Shown here: positions 18,763 through 26,051 of the stretch, piece by piece | Numbering within the stretch: position 1 is the stretch's first letter | How the letters are laid out: the number at the start of each line of letters is the position of its first letter | Program-made: the position numbers and the translations under genes | The notes under the pieces: model-generated | The model's database searches: none | What the model was told of the DNA's origin: nothing | What the model saw: only the letters and a program-made list of their open reading frames with translations | Assembly: GCA_016706685.1 (NCBI GenBank) | Contig: JADJJE010000024.1 | Span: forward strand, 49,091 to 113,090 | Origin: Sandaracinaceae bacterium | GTDB taxonomy: Bacteria; Myxococcota_A; Polyangia; Polyangiales; Houyiibacteriaceae | Direction: 5' to 3' | Length of the DNA: 64,000 nucleotides

Positions 18763-20922
18763 TCAGCGCGTGATCATGAACGTGACGCGCTGACGCAGCG
18801 AGGACGTGACGGCGGGCATGGGCTGGGCGCGCACGAGCGGCCCCACGCAGGTCTGCAGTGAGGCGGGCGTGGTGCCCACGGCCGACCACTCGCCCGTTGG
18901 GTTGACCACCAGCACGAGTCGAATGCTGTCCACCGCGGGCTCGGCCTGCGCCATGCACGCGCGGATGGCGGGCAGGGCAGGCGCCAGTGCCTCCTGCACG
19001 ACCGCGGGTGTGAGGTGAGTCAGCGTCGGCGGGCTCTGCGGTGCCGAGGCCCGGATAGCACTCGCGCTGAGGTTGGCTTCCACTTCGGCGGCCGCGACGG
19101 CGCGGGCCTCGGCCTCTTCGATGTCGCGTGCACGGCGCTCCGAGGCGGCGAGCGCGGCGTGACGCTCGAGCAAGTGCTGGGCCCGCAGGCGCAGGCTGGT
19201 GCCGCTCTGCTCGTCGTGCGCCACCTCCTCCAGCACGGGCATGGTAGCGGTCGGGTCCAGCTCGCACGCCGCGTTCATGGCGGCCTCGAGGGCCAGGCTC
19301 ATGCCCTGGGCGGCCGCGTCGGCGTGATAGAGGCGCAGGAACGCGAGCAGCGGCGGCACCACTTCGGGCGTGCCGAGCGTGCCCAGCGCCTGCACGATGC
19401 TCTGCAGCGCGTCGTCCGGCGTGGCGGGGTCGGCGAGGTGCCGCAGCAGCAAGGGGACGGCCTCGGTGGCCTCCATGCCCGCCGCGGCCTGGGCCAGGGG
19501 CCCCACGGCGGGGACCGCTGTGCCGCTCACGAAGTCGCCGTGCTGGCCGAGGGCGGCCACGATGGCAGAGCGGCCCTCACTGCGATCGCTCAGCGCGGCG
19601 CACGCCTCTTCGCGGACGCTGCGTGTGGCCGTGGTGCTCTCGCAGATGGCCAGCAGGCTGGTGGTGGGGCCGTCGCCCGGGAGCGACGCGAGGGCCCGCA
19701 GCGCAAAGACGCTGGCCGGGGCCATGCGAGTGTCGGCGTCGGTGACGATGGCGGCGAGCTGCTCCGCGACGGGCACATTGGCCGCGCCCGCGTCGCTGAG
19801 GTCCAGGCGCAGCGCGTGGAAGCGCACGAGGGTGGCCGCGTGGTGGCCCTCCAGCTGGCGCCGCACCGCGCCGTCGTGCGCGTCCAGCGTTGTGATGCCG
19901 CCGCTGACGTCCGCGAGCAGAAGGCCACCCGGCACGGGCTCGGCGCCGGCCAGATCCTGCGGGCTCTCGTAGGCCCAGCGCACCGCGCCCGTGGCCGCGT
20001 CCAGCGCGAACACCACGCGGTGGAACAGGGCGTAGAGTGTGTCGTCGGTCAGGCGCACGTCTTCGCCCGTGCCCGAAGGCCGGAAAGCCAGCCGCACGCG
20101 GTGCACGGCAGAGCCGGTGGTGGGTGGCGCTTGATACGGGTCGAGCATGAAGCCGGGACGGCCCGGCAGGTCCACGCGCGGCGGGGCATAGTGCGCGGCC
20201 TCGGCGGCAGTGCCGCTGGCGATGGTGGGGGTCAAGCGGAACAGGTCGCGCTGGCCCACGTAGACGTGGCCACCCTTCGCGAAGGCATGCCCCAAGACGG
20301 TCCCGCGCACGCGCACGCGCGCCACCTCCTCGGTGGTGGTGGGATCCAGGAACGAGAGGTACTGGCTGCCCCACGGGACCAACACCATCCCGCCCGCCAC
20401 CTCGGGGCTGCCCATGGCGTGGGTGGCCGACATGCGGTGGGCGATCTCGGCGCCCCGCACGATGACGAGCTGCGAGTGGGCTCCGGCACCCGGGCTGCTG
20501 GAGAGCGTGAACGCGCCCAAGTGGCCCTCGCCCGCGGCACCCACCAGCCACATGCCTCCGTCCGAGAAGGAGAAGCGCTGGGCGCCGGTGCGCACGTCAC
20601 GCCCGATGATGCGCTCGCCCTCGTGCGAGACGATGACGTCGCCGGCGAGGTGCGGCCACGAGCGCGGGTCCGCGGCCTGACTCCACAGCTGGTTGCCCGT
20701 CTCGAGGTCCACCACGAAGAGCTCACTGGGGCTGCCGCCCACCCCGTAGGCCACCGCGTGATCCCGGGCAGGCGGTGCTGCAGCCAACCGCGCGAGCGCC
20801 GCTTCGATGCGGGCGGGTTGGTTGTCCGGCGCGGCGATGCCGAATGTGTCGTAGTGGATGGACTGAGCGCAGCCGGCGCTGGTCAGCGCGAGGGCCGCGA
20901 GGAGAGCAGCAGAGGAATTCAT
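18763..20922 (-). CDS. Lipoprotein with PQQ-type beta-propeller, HEAT repeats and AgmX/PglI-like end
   Basis: A 719-residue lipoprotein (lipobox TSAGC). The first half has propeller blades of PQQ type (ELFVVDLETGNQLW, VVFALDAATGAVRWAYE, GGITTLDAHDGAV). The next portion is HEAT-like helical repeats (VPLLLRHLADPATPDDALQ, VPPLLAFLRLYHAD). The last 90 residues (RLVLVVNPTGEWSAVGTTP...VTFMITR) resemble the AgmX/PglI C-terminal domain found in myxobacterial envelope proteins. It probably acts as a periplasmic scaffold. I used ATG 20922 with GGAG 8 nt upstream. It follows a second HEAT protein gene by 16 nt, so the two are likely one operon. Confidence 0.7.
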   Translation of the reverse strand: MNSSAALLAALALTSAGCAQSIHYDTFGIAAPDNQPARIEAALARLAAAPPARDHAVAYGVGGSPSELFVVDLETGNQLWSQAADPRSWPHLAGDVIVSHEGERIIGRDVRTGAQRFSFSDGGMWLVGAAGEGHLGAFTLSSSPGAGAHSQLVIVRGAEIAHRMSATHAMGSPEVAGGMVLVPWGSQYLSFLDPTTTEEVARVRVRGTVLGHAFAKGGHVYVGQRDLFRLTPTIASGTAAEAAHYAPPRVDLPGRPGFMLDPYQAPPTTGSAVHRVRLAFRPSGTGEDVRLTDDTLYALFHRVVFALDAATGAVRWAYESPQDLAGAEPVPGGLLLADVSGGITTLDAHDGAVRRQLEGHHAATLVRFHALRLDLSDAGAANVPVAEQLAAIVTDADTRMAPASVFALRALASLPGDGPTTSLLAICESTTATRSVREEACAALSDRSEGRSAIVAALGQHGDFVSGTAVPAVGPLAQAAAGMEATEAVPLLLRHLADPATPDDALQSIVQALGTLGTPEVVPPLLAFLRLYHADAAAQGMSLALEAAMNAACELDPTATMPVLEEVAHDEQSGTSLRLRAQHLLERHAALAASERRARDIEEAEARAVAAAEVEANLSASAIRASAPQSPPTLTHLTPAVVQEALAPALPAIRACMAQAEPAVDSIRLVLVVNPTGEWSAVGTTPASLQTCVGPLVRAQPMPAVTSSLRQRVTFMITR

Positions 20923-20938
20923 TTGGCGCTCCATGGGG

Positions 20939-21871
20939 CTAGTCCACGATCCGGAGTGAGGCGTCGAGGGCGGCCTGCCGAACGCGGGCGTCGCGGCCGG
21001 TGGCAGGGATGGAGTCCGCGAGCTGCTCGAGGAAGTACTTCACCTCGCTGGTGCCCAGCTCCTGCAGCTGCGCGATGAGGTCCAGCTTGCGGCGCTCGGA
21101 GACGTCTTCGCGCGCCAGGATCTCGGTGAGTGCCGGGGACATGACGTCGAAGGGCAGGCGCCCGAGGTAGCCGGTCAGCCGGGGGATCTCGGTGTCTTGG
21201 ACGATGCTGGCCAGGGCCGGCGCCGCCTCGTACAGCTGGCGGTCGAGCGCGCGAAAGAGCGGGTCGACGGCGTCGCGATCACGGAGCGCACCCAGCGCCA
21301 CGGCCGCAGCGGCGCGCACCATGGGTGCAGGGTCACCGAGGCGCCCGCGCACGGCGTCTGCTGCGCCCGCGGGCCTACAAGCCTGGAGCGCGCGGATGGC
21401 GGCCACGCGCACGTCCGGGTGGCGGTGTGCCACGCCTACCTCGATCAGCACCGGGCCCGCGCTCGCGTGGTGCAGCACGCCGAGTGTCTCCACGAAGGGC
21501 ACCACGAGCGCGCGCGGCAGCCCACGTCGGATGCGGTTGGCGATGGCTTCCACGGCGTCGGCCGAGCCCACCTGCACGAGCTCCATCAGAGCCTCTTCGA
21601 GCGCCGCGGGGTCACTGCCAGCCAGCTTCTGGCGCGTGGCGTCCGTGACGACTGCCGGTGCTGCGGCCGACGCAGGGCGAGGGCGCGCGCGATGGCGTAC
21701 ACGCTGTGCTTGCGCCTCCGTGGGCTGCGCCATGGGCACCCATCCGAAGCCCGCGAGCGCGCTCAGCGAGAGGCTGCCCGCGAGGGTCCAGCCGAGGGTC
21801 CGAGCGCTCCCGGCGGCGGACCGAAGACTGACTGGTTTAGAAAAGCGATGTTCTGCCACAGATACCCCCAA
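20939..21871 (-). CDS. Exported HEAT-repeat protein
   Basis: A protein of about 310 residues with an N-terminal hydrophobic segment (TLAGSLSLSALAGFGWVPMA) that may be a signal peptide or anchor, then an Ala/Arg-rich linker. HEAT repeats follow from about residue 80 (ADAVRGRLGDPAPMVRAAAAVALG is one clear unit). HEAT arrays bind other proteins or phycobilin-lyase-like partners, with no enzyme residues here. The start is unsure: the frame opens with TTG at 21871, and a GTG four codons in at 21859 is equally possible. It precedes the PQQ/HEAT lipoprotein by 16 nt and is divergent from a third, frameshifted HEAT-like gene. Confidence 0.65.
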   Translation of the reverse strand: MGVSVAEHRFSKPVSLRSAAGSARTLGWTLAGSLSLSALAGFGWVPMAQPTEAQAQRVRHRARPRPASAAAPAVVTDATRQKLAGSDPAALEEALMELVQVGSADAVEAIANRIRRGLPRALVVPFVETLGVLHHASAGPVLIEVGVAHRHPDVRVAAIRALQACRPAGAADAVRGRLGDPAPMVRAAAAVALGALRDRDAVDPLFRALDRQLYEAAPALASIVQDTEIPRLTGYLGRLPFDVMSPALTEILAREDVSERRKLDLIAQLQELGTSEVKYFLEQLADSIPATGRDARVRQAALDASLRIVD

Positions 21872-21966
21872 GGCCTACAAGGTACGCCATGTACGTCGCC
21901 GCGCAAGCTTTCCTGCCTGGTTGGACGGGCTGGCGCTGGAACACGCTTGTTGTCATACCGCCCCCC

Positions 21967-22516
21967 ATGCCTCGCTCTCCCCACGGCCGGCACCTTCGGC
22001 GCACGGTCTTGCACCGTGTGGGGGCTGCACTGTCCACGCTCCTCGCGTTGGGGCTTGGTGTGGCTCGTGGCGCGGCCGACGAGCCCACCGCTGCCGATCG
22101 TCTCCTGGCCGTGACGAGCGCAGATGCCATGGACTATGCCGCCGCCGCGCGTGGGTGACGCGGCGCTGGCGGCAATGCTCGCCGACGAAGCGGCGAGCGT
22201 GGAGCTGCGCCTCGCCGTGGTTCGTGCGGCCCCGTTTGCGCGGGCTCCCGAGAACCTGCTCGCGCCGATCGTGGAGCTGGCGCACGGCACGGACCCGGCG
22301 CTAGCCCCCGCCGCGCTCACGAGCGCGTTCCAGATCGCCCAGGGGCTCGAATTCAGTCTCCTCGAGCAACGCGAGGCCGACCCCGAGCTGCTGAACGTGC
22401 CCGTGGAGCGGCTGCGTGCCCTGGGGGAAGATGACGAAGCGCGCGCAGACCTTCGCCAGCTGGCTCTCCACACCGCCGCGCGGCTGGTGGCCCTGCAGCG
22501 CGACGTCACGGAGTGA
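21967..22516 (+). pseudogene. Frameshifted exported HEAT-like protein
   Basis: The first frame gives a signal peptide (RTVLHRVGAALSTLLALG, then ARGAADEP) and about 60 residues, and stops in CGT GGG TGA at 22150-22158. The +1 frame continues straight on as GDAALAAMLADEAASVELRL to TGA 22516, in the same helical, Ala-rich style. Removing one G of the GGG at 22153-22155 joins them into a 182-residue exported protein. So this is either a recent null mutation or a homopolymer error. The neighbours (two HEAT proteins on the other strand) suggest a shared function. Confidence 0.6.
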
Positions 22517-22531
22517 CGAGGAGTCGCCGGC

Positions 22532-22762
22532 TCAGCTCTCGATGTTCTCGCGAAGCTCGGCCAGGGTGCGGGCGGTCTCGCGCAGGGTGTCTTCCGCGAC
22601 CTTGAGGCTGGTCTGGGCGACGCGCAGCCCCTGGCTGGCCCACAGGCGTCCGACCTCGGCGAGGTTGCCGGCGACGCCGCGCAGGTGCTCTTCGATTTCC
22701 TCGATCTGCTCGTGCTGGCCGCGGGAGAAGTCGAGGGTGCTGGGTGCTGGACGGTTGAACAT
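22532..22762 (-). CDS. Small phasin-like helical protein A
   Basis: A 76-residue, probably all-helical amphipathic protein. It contains LWASQGL and a regular heptad-like pattern (EEIEEHLRGVAGNLAEVGR, LKVAEDTLRETARTLAELR), so a coiled coil is likely. The same LWASQGL block in the same context occurs in the next gene upstream, so they are paralogues. Composition and length recall phasins or granule-associated proteins, but no PHA genes are nearby. That is inference; no database family was recognised. It is separated by 44 nt from its paralogue, in an operon led by a ribbon-helix-helix-like gene. Confidence 0.55.
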   Translation of the reverse strand: MFNRPAPSTLDFSRGQHEQIEEIEEHLRGVAGNLAEVGRLWASQGLRVAQTSLKVAEDTLRETARTLAELRENIES

Positions 22763-22806
22763 GGGGATCTCCTGGTGAGTGACGAAGGGAACGGATCAGG
22801 GTTGAT

Positions 22807-23016
22807 TCAGCGCTTGGTCTTGCCGTCCACGCGCTGCTTGATGCTGTCGATGGTCTCGGCCGTCATGGACAGGCTCTTGGCGGAGGTCTCGAGGACCTGC
22901 TTGCCCATGCTCAGGCCCTGGCTGGCCCACAGCTTGGTGACGTCGAGCAAGGTGTTCGCGGCCTTCTGAATCTGGGGGACGATGACGGGCTCGTAGGTGG
23001 TCTTGGTCTGGTTCAT
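22807..23016 (-). CDS. Small phasin-like helical protein B
   Basis: A 69-residue helical protein sharing LWASQGL with protein A, preceded by LLDVTK (A has LAEVGR) and followed by a similar helix (KQVLETSAKSLSMTAETID). The N-terminus (TTYEPVIVPQIQKAANTLL) differs. ATG 23016 is preferred; a longer overlapping frame upstream runs through the RHH gene in a shadow frame. A role as granule-coat or membrane-surface protein is plausible but unproved. It sits between the RHH-like gene (116 nt upstream) and protein A. Confidence 0.55.
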   Translation of the reverse strand: MNQTKTTYEPVIVPQIQKAANTLLDVTKLWASQGLSMGKQVLETSAKSLSMTAETIDSIKQRVDGKTKR

Positions 23017-23132
23017 GGCGGTCTCTGCTTTCTGAGCCCCACGGGGCTCGTGATCGGGTTGCGGACGCAACGGTGCCTCGGCCCTCGCATGGCGGGGCGT
23101 GTCAGGGTTGGCGACGCGGATGGTGAGGGCGC

Positions 23133-23672
23133 TCAGCTGCTGGGCTGAGGCACTGCTTCGGGGCTGACGATGGCGCTGCGCCCCGGCTCGGTGAAGAGCA
23201 CCAAGAAAGCCTGCGCGCCGGCCGCCATGGCCCGGCCGGTGACCGCGCACTGCGCGGCGTGGGCGAGGACCATGGGCGTGAAGCCGACGGCCCCCTCGAG
23301 CGGGGGACGCGAGCCCGCGGCCGGGGGCGGCGGGGGAGGCACCTCGGACGTGGCGCGCTGACGAAGCGACTGGCGCTGGTTGCGCAGCAGCTCGGCCACG
23401 ACGTGGAGCTCGCCTTCGGCGCGTGTGCCCACGGAGTCCACGGCGTCGAGTGCGTCCTCGAGCAGCGCGCGCACCACGTTGGACACGGGCATGCGCCACG
23501 ACGTGGCCAGCCGCTTCAGCTCGGACTCGAGCACCGCCGGGACACGCGTGTGGAGCACACGCTCCTTACGGCCGGGCCGCGTGCCACCGGGGCTGGTGGT
23601 CTCGTCCGAGTCATCCTCGACGTGGTCCTCGGTCTCGGGTTCGTCAGGGGTGGTCGAGTCGTTCACGTTCAT
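23133..23672 (-). CDS. Ribbon-helix-helix-like regulator
   Basis: A 179-residue protein. After an acidic N-terminus (about 30 residues) comes VLHTRVPAVLESELKRLATS and then PVSNVVRALLEDALDAVD, the strand-helix-helix pattern of RHH DNA-binding proteins. A second half has a PPPPPP linker and a helical Ala-rich segment (MVLAHAAQCAVTGRAMAAG) of unknown role, perhaps for binding the phasin-like partners. GGGAG lies 4 nt before ATG 23672. It is the first gene of a three-gene minus-strand operon, read from an AT-rich 200-bp region shared with lspA. Inverted repeats near its start codon suggest autoregulation. Confidence 0.6.
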   Translation of the reverse strand: MNVNDSTTPDEPETEDHVEDDSDETTSPGGTRPGRKERVLHTRVPAVLESELKRLATSWRMPVSNVVRALLEDALDAVDSVGTRAEGELHVVAELLRNQRQSLRQRATSEVPPPPPPAAGSRPPLEGAVGFTPMVLAHAAQCAVTGRAMAAGAQAFLVLFTEPGRSAIVSPEAVPQPSS

Positions 23673-23683
23673 GACTCCCTATT

Positions 23684-23734
23684 TGTAACACGCTGCGTGA
23701 CACACGCAAGGGGCTGTGTTGATTTTGTATCACG
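23684..23734. promoter_or_regulatory. Candidate operator half-sites before the RHH operon
   Basis: The half-site TGTAACACG (23684-23692) faces TGTGTCACG on the other strand (23696-23704), forming a 19-bp imperfect dyad (23685-23703, 7 of 9 pairs). TGTATCACG recurs at 23726-23734, and GACAC-AAC-GTGTC lies at 23808-23820. These sit 13-150 bp upstream of the RHH-like gene in an AT-rich island and are the likely binding sites of that protein. They also lie upstream of divergent lspA. Confidence 0.45.
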
Positions 23735-23868
23735 TTTCTTGTGCGTAATAAAATCATATAGATAGCGACATTTACGAGAAAACACATCCTTTGTTTGAGT
23801 AGAATGTGACACAACGTGTCTGCGCCAGCTCCCGTGGCTAAGGCATTTTCCTTGCCGGTCACGTCATC

Positions 23869-24609
23869 ATGAGGCAAGTCGGCAGCGTGAATCCGCCGCC
23901 GCGCAGTCCCCGTTCGTTCAAGCTCCTGGCCATCTGTCTCGCGGTGGCTGCGCTGCTCACCGTCATGGACCTCGGCTCGAAGAGCTGGGCACTCGAGACA
24001 CTCTCGGCAGAGAGCTTCGTCCCGGCGGGGGAGGTCTGCGAGCCGGACGAAGACGGGTACATCCGCAACCAGCGTCGTCGTCGCGCGCCGGTAGTCCTCA
24101 TCGATGGTGTGCTCGAGTTCAGCTACGCGGAGAACTGCGGCGCCGCGTTCGGCTTCCTGCGCGACTTCCCGTTCCGCCGCCTCATCTTCTTCCCTGCGGC
24201 GCTCTTCGCGGTGGTGCTGCTCCCGGTGTTGATGATGCGCGGGCAGGGCGGGCGGCTGTTCGTCTACAGCGTGCCCTTCATCATCGCGGGCGCGCTCGGC
24301 AGCCTGCAGGGACGGGTGATGCGTCGCGTCGGGGTGGACTTCATCCGCTTCTACGTGCGCGATGGCTGGGCGTTCCTGAGCCCGGGCTGGGAGTACCCGA
24401 CCTTCAACGTGGCCGACATCCACATCACCGTGGGCGTCGTGCTCATCCTGCTGGACGGCTTCGCCGAGGGCCGCCGCGAGCGCGCTCGGCTGCTGGAAGC
24501 CGGCAGCGTGGTCACGCCAGCCGCGGCTGCGGAGGAGTCGGACGAGACCAACGCCGACTCCGAGGAAGACGCCCAGCAGCTCCCGGCCAGCTCGCCCAGC
24601 GAAGGCTGA
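23869..24609 (+). CDS. lspA: Lipoprotein signal peptidase II, atypical
   Basis: A 246-residue LspA, the inner-membrane aspartyl protease that removes the signal peptide from lipidated prolipoproteins. Both catalytic Asp residues are present: Asp157 in GVDFI and Asp183 in FNVADIHI. NCGAAFGF is also intact. The usual GNxxDR motif is changed to GSLQGR: the Asn that contacts globomycin in Pseudomonas LspA is Ser145, and the Asp before Arg149 is Gly148. There is a roughly 30-residue Arg/acid insertion after TM1 and a 45-residue acidic cytoplasmic tail, making it longer than the usual 160-170. ATG 23869 is the best start. It converges with lgt across a repeat element. Confidence 0.85.
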   Translation: MRQVGSVNPPPRSPRSFKLLAICLAVAALLTVMDLGSKSWALETLSAESFVPAGEVCEPDEDGYIRNQRRRRAPVVLIDGVLEFSYAENCGAAFGFLRDFPFRRLIFFPAALFAVVLLPVLMMRGQGGRLFVYSVPFIIAGALGSLQGRVMRRVGVDFIRFYVRDGWAFLSPGWEYPTFNVADIHITVGVVLILLDGFAEGRRERARLLEAGSVVTPAAAAEESDETNADSEEDAQQLPASSPSEG

Positions 24610-24741
24610 CGCGGCGCTCCTGGCGCTCGGTTGAAGGCCACGTTGTCGTGAGCGTGGACCTAGTCGGCTGTCGACTCGTCACAAGTTCGCTCTCGCGGGC
24701 GCGAAGGCGGCGGGCACGAAAGTGCTACAAAGACAAGGGCA

Positions 24742-24987
24742 ATTGGCACCCCGGGTTGAAACCCGGGGCAGCATCCCGGGCCTCGGCAGGAGCGGAAGTC
24801 CAGCCCCTAGCGGGCCCGGACTAGGCCGGGTCAAGCAGGAGAACTGTTGAGTTCCAAGCTGGGAACGATGCGGAATTCGAGGCGCATGCCAGCCTCGAAT
24901 CACGCAGTCCGCGCCCGGCAGGGGGCGGACTTCCGCTGTTCATCCAAGCCCGGGATGCTGCCCCGGACTTCAGTCCGGGGTGCCAAT
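24742..24987. repeat. 246-bp structured inverted-repeat element (MITE/REP-like)
   Basis: The 473-nt gap between the convergent lspA and lgt genes holds a palindromic element with arms of about 80 bp. Each end reads ATTGGCAC, then a hairpin, then GGCAGCATCCCGGG and later AGCGGAAGTCC. The two end hairpins have perfect 9-bp stems of different sequence: CCCCGGGTT/AACCCGGGG at 24749-24768 and CCCCGGACT/AGTCCGGGG at 24961-24980. A further 9-bp hairpin (ATTCGAGGC/GCCTCGAAT) lies at about 24874-24899. No ORF is credible. The flanks show no obvious target duplication. It resembles a MITE or a paired REP; a structured RNA or bidirectional terminator is also possible. Confidence 0.65.
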
Positions 24988-25082
24988 GTCCCTAGAAACA
25001 TGGCCGATTCTACGTGCCAGAGCCTGCCAAAACTTGTGATGAGTCGGTAGCCGTCGCCGTCCGACAACGCCCAGGACAACGA

Positions 25083-26051
25083 TCACGAAACGGAGTCGGC
25101 TTCTCTCGCCAGGTCCGCCTCTGGGGCGCTCATCAGCCGCACCGCGCGGGCGCGTAGCCGGGGCCACATCGCCGCGCAGAACGCCACGATGCCCACGCCG
25201 ATCCACTGCGACGTGGTGAACCAGCCGAAGTCGCCGCGGTCGTCGGCTCGGAAGAACTCGAGCGTGAAGCGCAGCGCTGCGTAGAGCATGAGGAAGACCA
25301 GCATGACCTGGCCGTCGAAGCGCTTGCGCGGGCGCAGCCAGAGCATGCAGAAGGCCGCGATGCCCAGGCACCCGATGGCCTCGAACAGCTGGGCGGGGAC
25401 CACCGGCAGCGAGGGCAGGTTCACGGACTCGAGCAGGCCGTGCTCGTGCTGCTCGCGCGAAGCCGAGGACCCCGGCGGGAACACCACCGCGAAGGCGCTG
25501 CTGCTCTCGATGCCGAAGCAGCAGCCGCCCAAGAAGCAGCCCATGCGGCCGAAGAACAGCCCCACGGGGATGACCATGCCGGCGATGTCCACGCCCTTGA
25601 GCACGGGGAACTTGTCGTGCTTGAGGAACCAGATGCCGAAGGCGCTCGCCGCGAGGAGACCGCCGTAGTAGGCGAGGCCCCCTTGCCAGAATTTGGCCCA
25701 GGCGAAGCAGTCCCGCTCGAGGGGCGCGCAGCCGCCCAACTCCGCATTCCAGCGCCAGCCCTCGATCGCCAGGCACTCGGCTTCGGGCATGGGCCAGGCG
25801 ACAGCTCCCGGATCCACGCACATGTTCACGTACTGGAGGAAGTAGCCGTCCGCCAGCACGTGGAGCACACGCGCGCCGAGCACGCCCATGATGAGCGAGA
25901 AGAGCCCCAGGTCGATGAAGGTGTCGGCGTCGTGCCCGTTGCGCTTCGCCACGCGCGCACCCAGGAAGGTGGCCGCCGCGAAGCCCACCATCAGCAGGGT
26001 GAAGTAGGCGGGAACGGGGTAGTCGAAGACCGTGAAGAGCGTGGGGTACAT
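25083..26051 (-). CDS. lgt: Prolipoprotein diacylglyceryl transferase
   Basis: A 322-residue, seven-helix Lgt that moves diacylglycerol from phosphatidylglycerol to the lipobox Cys. The family signature GRMGCFLGGCCFG is intact, as are the N-terminal PVPAYFTLLMVGF and RFTLEFFRADDRG near the end. Compared with standard Lgt there is a loop of about 35 residues after TM2 (NMCVDPGAVAWPMPEAECL) bearing several cysteines. The ATG overlaps the ileS stop by 1 nt (TGATG), so the two are coupled. The preceding MRRRRCR extension in frame is the end of ileS. Function is secure. Confidence 0.93.
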   Translation of the reverse strand: MYPTLFTVFDYPVPAYFTLLMVGFAAATFLGARVAKRNGHDADTFIDLGLFSLIMGVLGARVLHVLADGYFLQYVNMCVDPGAVAWPMPEAECLAIEGWRWNAELGGCAPLERDCFAWAKFWQGGLAYYGGLLAASAFGIWFLKHDKFPVLKGVDIAGMVIPVGLFFGRMGCFLGGCCFGIESSSAFAVVFPPGSSASREQHEHGLLESVNLPSLPVVPAQLFEAIGCLGIAAFCMLWLRPRKRFDGQVMLVFLMLYAALRFTLEFFRADDRGDFGWFTTSQWIGVGIVAFCAAMWPRLRARAVRLMSAPEADLAREADSVS

